From: Streptomyces sp. GS7
Lineage (GTDB): Bacteria; Actinomycetota; Actinomycetes; Streptomycetales; Streptomycetaceae
Reading direction: 5' to 3'
Assembly (NCBI RefSeq): GCF_009834125.1
Contig: NZ_CP047146.1
Location: 2,845,501-2,909,500 of the forward strand
DNA length: 64,000 nt
Below are positions 29,311 to 36,358 of this stretch, one piece after another; within the stretch, counting starts at the first letter, position 1, and each line of letters begins with the position of its first letter. The notes below the pieces were generated by a model, which was not told the origin of the DNA, searched no databases, and saw only the letters and a program-made list of their open reading frames with translations. Made by a program: the position numbers and the translations under genes.

Positions 29311-29781
29311 TCAGGCCGCCGCTTTCGCGCGGGCCCGGCGGAGCCAGATCAGACCGGTGACCGGCAGGATGACGGGGATGAAGAGGTAGCCCATCCCGTA
29401 GTCCGACCAGACTGTGGCGTCCGGGAACGCGGCCGAGTCGACCAGCGTCCAGGTGCCGATGCCGAACACCCCCAGCAGCTCCAGCCGGCAGCAGGCGATC
29501 GCCGCCCTGCGGGCGCCCTCCCCGCCCCGCACCAGCGAGAACGTGATGAACCCGTACACGACCGCGGAGACCGCCGAGAGGCTGTACGCCAGCGGGGCCC
29601 GGTCGAACTGGGCGATCAGCTGGTAGAGCGAGCGGGACGCGGCGGCCACCGTGAAGATCCCGTAGAGCGTGACCAGCAGCCGCCCCGGGCCGGTGCCCAG
29701 CGACAGCCTTCCGGCCGGGGCCGCGCCCCGGGCGTCCTGCGCCGCGGCGCTCGTCGTGGTCTCGGGCACTGCCTCAGGCAC
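29311..29781 (-). CDS. Four-helix integral membrane protein, unknown function
   Basis: A 156-residue protein with a polar N-terminal tail (~30 residues) and four hydrophobic segments, beginning LLVTLYGIFTVAAASRSLYQ and ending GYLFIPVILPVTGLIWLRRA with a positively charged C-terminus. A GTG start after GGGGAGG is chosen. Its first 8 bases overlap the end of the next gene upstream on the same strand, so the two small membrane proteins are translationally coupled. No known family is recognised. Confidence 0.78.
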   Translation of the reverse strand: MPEAVPETTTSAAAQDARGAAPAGRLSLGTGPGRLLVTLYGIFTVAAASRSLYQLIAQFDRAPLAYSLSAVSAVVYGFITFSLVRGGEGARRAAIACCRLELLGVFGIGTWTLVDSAAFPDATVWSDYGMGYLFIPVILPVTGLIWLRRARAKAAA

Positions 29782-30142
29782 TGCCGCCTCCCCAGATGTC
29801 GAAGAGTCTCACTTCCAGTACGGCCAGCACCACGGCGCCCGCCGCGACGGTGGCCGAACCCCACCGGGTGCGCTCCGAGAGCGACATGAACCCGGTCGCC
29901 GGTACGCAGGCGGCGGCCCCGAGCAGATACGCCACGAACAGCGCGGTGCCCTTGTCCGGCGACTGGCCGCGCGCCAACTGCACGAAGGCGATGACCAGTT
30001 GGACGATGCAGAGCAGCGACACGACGGCCATACCGATGAAGTGCCAGTCCTTGGTGGGCTGGTCGCGGTAGGCCGCGAAGCCGCACCAGACGGCCAGGGC
30101 GAGAGCGGCGACGCCGACCGCGATCGTCAGCGCGTCGATCAC
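29774..30142 (-). CDS. Small four-helix membrane protein, unknown function
   Basis: A 122-residue protein with four predicted membrane segments, starting VIDALTIAVGVAALALAVWC, then KDWHFIGMAVVSLLCIVQLV and two more after RGQSPDKG. The start is GTG 30142, preceded by GGAGGCCCCG; the longer upstream reading is Arg/Pro-rich and non-coding in character. It overlaps the downstream membrane gene by 8 bp, suggesting that the two products assemble together (inference). Confidence 0.75.
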   Translation of the reverse strand: MIDALTIAVGVAALALAVWCGFAAYRDQPTKDWHFIGMAVVSLLCIVQLVIAFVQLARGQSPDKGTALFVAYLLGAAACVPATGFMSLSERTRWGSATVAAGAVVLAVLEVRLFDIWGGGSA

Positions 30143-30405
30143 CGGGGCCTCCGGACGACGCGCTCGCGCGCCATGGGGTTGTGGGGCATGGGCCGATGCT
30201 AATCCGCGGCGCGTGGCGGGCCGCGCCCGACCCCGCCACGGCACCCGGAGGCGCGCCGGCCGTGGCGTTGGCCACAGCGCGCCCCGCGGCGGGGCGGGAG
30301 CCGGCTTCCGCCGTCCCGGGCCGCCGGAGACGTCCGCGCAGGCCACGGGCGCCCGGCCGGGAGCGGCGGCGCGGAGCAGGGCGCCGTCCACCCTGCGATC
30401 AGCGA

Positions 30406-30456
30406 TGTCCGATATACGGACAGGCTTGAAGGGGTCGCGCCGCTGTCTGGTTTACT
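30406..30456 (+). promoter_or_regulatory. Candidate operator and promoter of the metNIQ leader
   Basis: A palindrome TGTCCGATATACGGACA (30406-30422; TGTCCG-N5-CGGACA) is followed by TTGAAG (30426-30431) and TTTACT (30451-30456), a weak -35/-10 pair with 19-bp spacing. Transcription would begin near 30463, just before the leader peptide ATG. The regulator is unknown. Confidence 0.45.
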
Positions 30457-30463
30457 GGCCGAC

Positions 30464-30550
30464 ATGACCACGACGAGCTACCGCACCCCTGCGACCGAGG
30501 CGTCCAACGCGCCCGGTGCTCGTTGCATGTGTCGAATGTGTGACCGCTGA
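30464..30550 (+). CDS. Cysteine-rich leader peptide upstream of metNIQ
   Basis: A 28-codon frame, MTTTSYRTPATEASN..., ends with the cysteine cluster R-C-M-C-R-M-C-D-R and a TGA. A shorter version starts at ATG 30527 and reads MCRMCDR. It lies 196 bp before the metN GTG. Short Cys-rich ORFs upstream of sulfur genes are known in actinobacteria to act as cysteine-responsive attenuators, in which ribosome stalling at Cys codons controls downstream expression. Which of the two ATGs is used is unclear. The three Cys and the two Met flanking them make a sulfur-amino-acid sensor plausible (inference). Confidence 0.6.
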   Translation: MTTTSYRTPATEASNAPGARCMCRMCDR

Positions 30551-30746
30551 GGGCCCCCGCCTGAGCCTCGCGCCCCGAAGCGAGACCCGCTGCCATGCGC
30601 CGTACGTCACCCCACAGACGCCACCGGCCGCCCCGCGTCACCGGAACCCGGAGCCGGGCCCCGCGCCCGCCGCCGCTCCGCGTTCCCCTCTGCCGCACTC
30701 GCAAGAATGCCCCGTGCCCGGCGGGCGAGCCGCCGAGCACTCGACA

Positions 30747-31817
30747 GTGACGGAATTCCCTGTGATCACCACAACGGGCCTGACCAAGGTCTACCGTTCA
30801 GGAGACCGCGAGGTCACCGCCCTGGACGGCGTCGATCTGCACGTCCGCGAAGGCGAGGTGTACGGCGTCATCGGCCAGAGCGGCGCCGGTAAATCCACCC
30901 TCATCCGCTGCCTCAACCTCCTGGAACGCCCCACCTCCGGCACGGTCACCGTGGCCGGCCAGGACCTCACGGCGCTGGCCGGCAACCAGAAGCGCGCCAA
31001 CGCCGCCCTGCGCGCCGCGCGCAGCCACATCGGCATGGTCTTCCAGCACTTCAACCTGCTGTCCTCGCGCACCGTCCAGGACAACGTCGAACTGCCGCTG
31101 GAAATCCTCAAGGTCGACCGCCGCGAGCGCTCCCGCAAGGCCCTGGAACTGCTGGACCTGGTCGGCCTCGCCGACAAGGCCCAGGCGTACCCGGCCCAAC
31201 TCTCCGGCGGCCAGAAGCAGCGCGTCGGCATCGCCCGGGCACTGGCCGGCGACCCCAAGGTGCTGCTGTCCGACGAGGCCACCAGCGCCCTGGACCCGGA
31301 GACCACCCGCTCCATCCTCCAGCTGCTGCGCGACCTCAACCGCCAGCTCGGCCTGACCATCGTGCTCATCACGCACGAGATGGACGTCGTCAAGACCATC
31401 TGCGACTCCGCCGCGCTGATGAAGAACGGCCGCGTCGTCGAGCAGGGCACCGTCGCCGAACTCCTCGCCACCCCCGGCTCCGAACTCGCCCGGGAACTCT
31501 TCCCGGTCGGCGGCGAGCCCTCGGCCGAGGACCGTACGGTCGTCGACATCACCTTCCACGGCGAGGCCGCCACCCGCCCCGTGGTGTCCGAACTCGCGCG
31601 CACCTACAACGTCGACATCTCGATCCTCGGCGCCGCCATGGACACCGTCGGCGGCAAGCAGATCGGCCGGATGCGGATCGAACTCCCCGGCCGCTTCGAG
31701 GACAACGTCGTGCCCATCGGCTTCCTGCGCGAGCAGGGTCTCCAGGTGGACGTCGTCGGCGACGCCGAGACCGGCGCCGTCGGCACCGCCCCGCTCCAGA
31801 AGGAAGATGCCAAGTGA
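30747..31817 (+). CDS. metN: Methionine ABC importer ATP-binding protein
   Basis: A 356-residue ATPase. Walker A is GQSGAGKST, the signature is LSGGQKQRVGIARAL and Walker B is VLLSDEATSALD. After the ATPase domain (~1-250) a C-terminal NIL domain (~270-350: VVDITFHGEAATRPVVSELA, IGRMRIELPG) binds methionine and mediates trans-inhibition in MetN proteins. The start is GTG 30747 or GTG 30762 (VITTTGLTKVYRS, where homologues begin); neither has a strong ribosome site, consistent with control from the upstream leader. Its stop overlaps the metI start. Confidence 0.95.
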   Translation: MTEFPVITTTGLTKVYRSGDREVTALDGVDLHVREGEVYGVIGQSGAGKSTLIRCLNLLERPTSGTVTVAGQDLTALAGNQKRANAALRAARSHIGMVFQHFNLLSSRTVQDNVELPLEILKVDRRERSRKALELLDLVGLADKAQAYPAQLSGGQKQRVGIARALAGDPKVLLSDEATSALDPETTRSILQLLRDLNRQLGLTIVLITHEMDVVKTICDSAALMKNGRVVEQGTVAELLATPGSELARELFPVGGEPSAEDRTVVDITFHGEAATRPVVSELARTYNVDISILGAAMDTVGGKQIGRMRIELPGRFEDNVVPIGFLREQGLQVDVVGDAETGAVGTAPLQKEDAK

Positions 31818-32548
31818 GCTGGAACGACATGCAGCCGCTGCTGTACGACAACACGCTCGACACCCTCTTCATGGTGTGGTGGTCGACGTTCTACGCGGTG
31901 CTCGTCGGCATACCCGTAGGCGTACTGCTGCATCTGACCGACCGCGGCGCCATGCTCCAGAACGTCGTGGTGAACAAGGTCCTCGGCGCGATCGCGAACA
32001 TCGGGCGGTCCTTCCCGTTCCTGATCCTGATCGTGGTCCTGATCCCCTTCACCCGGCTCGTCGTCGGCGTCTCCATCGGCCCGACCGGCGCGGTCGTCCC
32101 GCTGGCCATCGCCGCCATCCCCTTCTTCGCCCGCCTCGTGGAGGCCGCCCTGCGCGAGGTCGACCACGGCCTGGTCGAGGCCGCCCAGGCGATGGGCGGC
32201 GGCACCTGGACCATCGTCTTCAAGGTGCTGCTCCCGCAGGCGCTGCCGGCACTGGTCGCGGCCGTCACCACCACCGTCATCACGCTGATCGGCTACTCCG
32301 CGATCGCCGGCGCGGTCGGCGGCGGCGGCCTGGGCAACCTCGCCTACACCTACGGCTACCAGCAGTACGAGACCTCGCTCATGATCACCACCGTCGTGGA
32401 GCTGATCGTCCTGGTCACCCTCGTCCAGCTGCTCGGCGACCTGATCGTGCGCCGGCTGGCCCGCCGCGGCGGCCGCGCCGCGACCGTACGCGTCGGACTG
32501 CGCCGCGTCCGGGCCGAGGAGCCGGCGGCCGTCACCGAGGCCGCCTGA
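31814..32548 (+). CDS. metI: Methionine ABC importer permease
   Basis: A 244-residue MetI-type permease with about five membrane segments. The EAA-loop region reads EVDHGLVEAAQAMGGGTWTI and the AVGGGGLGNLAYTYGYQQY segment is characteristic of MetI. The N-terminus MSWNDMQPLLYDNTLDTLFM is canonical. GTG start overlaps the metN TGA (GTGA). A polar C-terminal tail of ~35 residues extends beyond the usual MetI length. Confidence 0.95.
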   Translation: MSWNDMQPLLYDNTLDTLFMVWWSTFYAVLVGIPVGVLLHLTDRGAMLQNVVVNKVLGAIANIGRSFPFLILIVVLIPFTRLVVGVSIGPTGAVVPLAIAAIPFFARLVEAALREVDHGLVEAAQAMGGGTWTIVFKVLLPQALPALVAAVTTTVITLIGYSAIAGAVGGGGLGNLAYTYGYQQYETSLMITTVVELIVLVTLVQLLGDLIVRRLARRGGRAATVRVGLRRVRAEEPAAVTEAA

Positions 32549-32648
32549 CACCCGAACCACCCGCGTCACCCGCACCCCGAAGCCCGGACCCTTTGCCGGG
32601 CGTACCCCACACGGAAACCCCCGTGTGTACAAGAAAGAGGCACTCTTC

Positions 32649-33506
32649 GTGCGTAACACCATCAAGATCACCGCGGCCATAGCCGCCGCCTCCGCGGTCG
32701 CCCTCGGCGCGAGCGCCTGCAGCGCACCGTCCGACACGACCGCGAGCAGCGACAAGAGCGACAAGAACGCCCCCCTGGTCGTCGCGGCCAGCCCCACCCC
32801 GCACGCCACGATCCTCGACTACGTCAAGGACAAGCTGGCGCCGCAGGTGGGCCTCAAGCTCGTCGTCAAGCCGTTCAACGACTACAAGATCCCCAACAAG
32901 GTCACCGACGACGGCCAGGTCGACGCCAACTTCTTCCAGCACAAGCCGTTCCTGGACACCTTCAACAAGGAGAACGGCACCCACATCGTCCCGGTCGTGA
33001 ACGTCGAGATCGAGCCGCTCGGCATCTACTCCAAGAAGATCCACAAGCTCTCCGACCTCAAGTCCGGCTCCACCGTCTCGGTCCCCAACGACCCCTCCAA
33101 CGAGGGCCGTGCGCTCAAGCTGCTCGCCGACAACGGTGTGATCACCCTCAAGCCCGGGGTCGGCTCCGACGCCAAGCTGACCGACGTCAAGGACAACAAG
33201 GGCATCAAGATCACCGAGCTGGAGGCCGCGCAGACCGCGCCCCGCATCGACGACGTCGACGCCGCCGTCATCAACGGCAACTTCGCCGTCGGCGCGCACC
33301 TCAAGCCGTCCACCGACGCCCTGGCCCTGGAGAAGGCGAAGGGCAACCCCTACGCCAACTTCCTGGCCGTCAAGAAGGGCCACGAGAACGACCCGCGGAT
33401 CAAGAAGCTCGCCCAGCTCCTGAACTCCGACGAGGTCAAGAAGTTCATCGAGGACAAGTACAAGGACGGCTCGGTCATCCCGGCCTTCGGCCCGGTCAAG
33501 AGCTGA
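32649..33506 (+). CDS. metQ: Methionine-binding lipoprotein
   Basis: A 285-residue NlpA/MetQ lipoprotein. The signal ends in a GASACSAP lipobox. The mature protein opens LVVAASPTPHATILDYVKDK and contains DANFFQHKPFLDTF and DVDAAVINGNFA, both MetQ hallmarks lining the methionine site. GTG 32649 follows AAAGAGG with good spacing; an upstream ATG at 32625 is less likely. It completes the metNIQ importer, about 100 bp after metI. Confidence 0.95.
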   Translation: MRNTIKITAAIAAASAVALGASACSAPSDTTASSDKSDKNAPLVVAASPTPHATILDYVKDKLAPQVGLKLVVKPFNDYKIPNKVTDDGQVDANFFQHKPFLDTFNKENGTHIVPVVNVEIEPLGIYSKKIHKLSDLKSGSTVSVPNDPSNEGRALKLLADNGVITLKPGVGSDAKLTDVKDNKGIKITELEAAQTAPRIDDVDAAVINGNFAVGAHLKPSTDALALEKAKGNPYANFLAVKKGHENDPRIKKLAQLLNSDEVKKFIEDKYKDGSVIPAFGPVKS

Positions 33507-33626
33507 CGCCGGCCCCGTCAGGAGCCGAGGCACGGACGGGGGTGGGGCGCAGGGGTGCCGTCCACGGAGATGAGGGCGCGCTCCTCTATTCCCCGCCGCC
33601 CACCCGTACCTCTTGCTTTTTCCCCG

Positions 33627-33655
33627 CCGCCCACCCCCCTTCGGGGGGTGGGCGG
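33627..33655 (+). terminator. Terminator after metQ
   Basis: CCGCCCACCCCCC (33627-33639) pairs perfectly with GGGGGGTGGGCGG (33643-33655) over a TTC loop, 120 bp after the metQ stop. A T-run (CTTTTT) lies before the hairpin, not after it. Confidence 0.75.
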
Positions 33656-34073
33656 GTGTGGTGGGGAGGTTGGGGGCGGGGGGTGGGGGAGCGGGGCGAG
33701 CCGATCAACGAGGCGAGCAGGGCACCGGGGCGACCGGAGCGCCCAGGACAAGCAGGGCGCACATGGCGAGAACCGCAGCCGCCCGCACGGCCCGAGGACG
33801 GTCACGGCAACGGCCCGAGGGTCGCCACAGCAGCGGTCACAGCAGCTGTCAGGGACAGCCGCGGCACCGGCGTAAGCGCGGAGCCGTGGCGGCGACCAGG
33901 CGCGGCGAACGGCGGCAGCCGCGGCTGCGCCGGCCGGCCCGGGCGCGTGGCACGTCCGTGGGCGGATGCTGCATGCTGGTGCATTCAAGACGGTCAGGAC
34001 GGCCCGCGACCTCACGGAGAAAACGGCCCGTGACGTCCCGGAACACCCCAGTCAACGGCGTTGGAGCATCGGC
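33656..34073. other. Non-coding stretch before the GNAT gene
   Basis: After the metQ terminator there are about 420 bp with G-rich runs (GTGTGGTGGGGAGG...) and several short Arg/Pro-rich frames with no coding character. I see no RNA gene. The promoter of the downstream acetyltransferase is presumably here but has no clear -10/-35. Confidence 0.5.
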
Positions 34074-34709
34074 ATGACATCCACCTTTCCGGACATCTCG
34101 CTCAGCACCGAGCGGTTGGTGCTGCGCCCCTTCGAAGAGGCCGACGTACCCGCGCTCGCCGAGATGATGTCCGACGAGCTGGTCACCGCCTGGACCGCGC
34201 TGCCGCACCCGTACACCCTCGCCGACGCCCGCGCCTGGGCCACCGGCGGGGCCGCCGCCGTCCGCACCCGGGGCCGCGGCATCGCCCTGGCCGTCACCGA
34301 GTTCCTCACCCAGCGGCTGGTCGGCTCCATCGTCCTCGACCACACCGACTGGCGGCTCCGCAGCGCCGAGATCCGCTACGTCACCGCCCCTTGGGCCCGC
34401 GGCGAGGGCTACGCGTCGGAATCCGTGCTCGCCGTCGCGCAGTGGCTCTTCCGGGACCCGGGATTCGAGCGCATCGAACTGCGCACCGCCGCCGACAACA
34501 CCGCCGCCCAGCAGGTGGCCCAGAAGATCGGCTGCATCAGTGAGGGCGTGCTGCGCAACGCGTGGATAGCCCGCAGCCGCACGGAGGACGGCGGCTGGAC
34601 GGACATCCGCACGGACCTGATCGTGTGGAGCCTGCTGCCCGAGGACCTCGACGGCCTACCCGGCAGGATGGCCGACGCGAACGGCTTCGCCTACCCCGAG
34701 TGGAACTGA
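34074..34709 (+). CDS. GNAT-family (RimJ-like) N-acetyltransferase
   Basis: A 211-residue acetyltransferase of the Acetyltransf_3 type. It opens LSTERLVLRPFEEADVPALAEM, has EIRYVTAPWARGEGYASESVLAV as the CoA loop, and ELRTAADNTAAQQVAQKIGC as motif B. Proteins of this shape modify N-termini of ribosomal proteins or small molecules; the target here is unknown. ATG 34074 is preceded by GGAGCATCGGC. It is separate from the cobalamin block that follows. Confidence 0.87.
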   Translation: MTSTFPDISLSTERLVLRPFEEADVPALAEMMSDELVTAWTALPHPYTLADARAWATGGAAAVRTRGRGIALAVTEFLTQRLVGSIVLDHTDWRLRSAEIRYVTAPWARGEGYASESVLAVAQWLFRDPGFERIELRTAADNTAAQQVAQKIGCISEGVLRNAWIARSRTEDGGWTDIRTDLIVWSLLPEDLDGLPGRMADANGFAYPEWN

Positions 34710-34888
34710 CCACCCTGTAGCCCCTCCGGACCCTGCGCATCGGGGTACCCTCGGCCTGCTGAAACAACCGCGCGCACCGCGCCGACCAGCACCGAACCGC
34801 ACCGACCAGCACCCGCAGCGCCCGTCGCACCACCACCGGCAGGCGGCCCCCCGCCCGCGCCCCCACCAGCCCCAGGAGACTGACGAGC

Positions 34889-36118
34889 ATGGCCGACCGG
34901 GTCACGGTGATCGGATGGGACGGCTCCCCGCTGACCGCCGCCGCCCGCTCCGCCCTCGGCGCCGCGACGCTGGTGGCCGGAGCCGCGCACCATCTCGCGC
35001 TCCCCGAAGTCCCGCCCGCCGCCGAGCGGATCCGCCTCGGCAGCGTCACCCTGGCCGCCCGCCGCATCGCCCAGCACCGCGGCACCGCCGTCGTACTCGC
35101 CGACGGCGACCCCGGCTTCTTCGGCGTGGTACGTACCCTGCGCGCCCCCGAATACGGCCTGGAGGTCGAGGTGGTACCGGCCGTCTCGTCCGTCGCCGCC
35201 GCCTTCGCCCGGGCCGGCATGCCCTGGGACGACGCGCAGATCGTCGTAGCCCACAGCCGCGATCTGCGCCGTGCGGTCAACGTCTGCCGCGCCCACCCCA
35301 AGGTCGCCGTGCTCACCTCGCCCGGCGCCGGCCCGGCCGAACTCGCCCTGCTGCTGGGCGACGTCCACCGCACCTTCGTCATCTGCGAGGACCTGGGCAC
35401 CGAACGAGAACGGGTGACGGTCCTCACATCCGACAAGGCCGCCGACCACGTATGGCGCGACCCCAATGTCGTCATCGTCGTCGGCGGATCGCCCGCCGGC
35501 GCCGCCGCCCAGGGCACCGGCTGGATCGCCGGCACCCCCGGCGGCGGAGCGGGTCAGCCGACCGGGCCGCGCGGCTGGGGACTTCCGGACCGCGCGTACG
35601 GCGGGGCGCTCGGCGAGGGCGAGTCCGTCCAGCTGCGCACCGCCCAACTCGCCCGCCTCGGGCCGCGGGTGGGCGACCTGGTCTGGGACATCGGCTCCGG
35701 AAGCGGCGCCGCCGCCGCGGAGGCCGCGCGCTTCGGCGCCGCCGTCATCGCGGTCGACGTCGACCCGGACGCCTGCGGGCGCACCACCGCCATCGCCCGC
35801 CGGCTCGGCGTCCAACTCCAGGTCGTCCACGGCCGGGCGCCGCAGATCCTGGAGGACCTGCCGGAGCCCGACGTGGTGCGCATCGGCGCCGGGGGAGTGG
35901 ACGTGGTCACCGCCTGCGCGGCGCGCCGTCCCGAACGGATCGTCACCCACGCCGCGACCCGCGACGAGGCCGAGGCGCTGGGCCGGGCGCTCGCCGACGG
36001 CGGGTACGAAGTCGAGTGCGCCCTCCTTCAGTCGGTAGAACTGGACACCTCCGTCTGGGTCGAACGTGAACGCTCTGTGGTGTTTTTGCTGAGCGGCTAT
36101 CGCGTTCCTCACCCGTGA
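34889..36118 (+). CDS. cobL: Precorrin-6Y C5,15-methyltransferase (decarboxylating), CbiE-CbiT fusion
   Basis: A 409-residue cobalamin enzyme that methylates C5 and C15 and decarboxylates the acetate side chain. The N-terminal CbiE domain (~1-195) reads VIGWDGSPLTAAARSAL, VVLADGDPGFFGVVR and YGLEVEVVPAVSSV. The C-terminal CbiT domain (~215-395) has the SAM motif VGDLVWDIGSGSGAAAAEA and VIAVDVDPD. The start follows CAGGAG. It is first in a block with the BluB-CobT fusion and the SUMT gene. No cobalamin riboswitch is visible in the 179 bp upstream. Confidence 0.94.
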   Translation: MADRVTVIGWDGSPLTAAARSALGAATLVAGAAHHLALPEVPPAAERIRLGSVTLAARRIAQHRGTAVVLADGDPGFFGVVRTLRAPEYGLEVEVVPAVSSVAAAFARAGMPWDDAQIVVAHSRDLRRAVNVCRAHPKVAVLTSPGAGPAELALLLGDVHRTFVICEDLGTERERVTVLTSDKAADHVWRDPNVVIVVGGSPAGAAAQGTGWIAGTPGGGAGQPTGPRGWGLPDRAYGGALGEGESVQLRTAQLARLGPRVGDLVWDIGSGSGAAAAEAARFGAAVIAVDVDPDACGRTTAIARRLGVQLQVVHGRAPQILEDLPEPDVVRIGAGGVDVVTACAARRPERIVTHAATRDEAEALGRALADGGYEVECALLQSVELDTSVWVERERSVVFLLSGYRVPHP

Positions 36119-36337
36119 CCTGGGAGCCCACCCGCGCGAGGTAGGCTGGCGGATCGTTGCGCCGCCGTTCCGCGTTCGGCTTCGTACGCCAATATCCGGA
36201 AAATGCCGTGGTTTTGGACGAAAATGAAGCACTTGAGGGCGGACGTGCCGGGAGGCGCGCTCGCTCGTTCTAGCTATCGGGGCGTCGGTGCGCACCGGTC
36301 GAGCGGGTCGCGCGAGCGGTTGGAAGGAGCACTACCA

Positions 36338-36358
36338 ATGGGCGAGGGGTACGCATGA
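36338..36358 (+). other. Six-codon upstream ORF coupled to the BluB-CobT gene
   Basis: ATG GGC GAG GGG TAC GCA TGA (peptide MGEGYA) has its own strong ribosome site (GGAAGGAG, 36322-36329). Its stop overlaps the start of the large fusion gene (ATGA at 36355-36358). The large gene itself is preceded only by GAGGGG inside this uORF. Translational coupling is the simplest reading. Confidence 0.5.

Noticed and set aside
30551..30746. Search for a SAM riboswitch before metN
   Set aside because: No GGCAACC-type core or expected helices were recognised; only small GC hairpins.
36119..36354. Search for a cobalamin riboswitch before the BluB-CobT gene (and at 34710-34888 before cobL)
   Set aside because: No B12-box-like sequence or expected stem arrangement is visible in either region.
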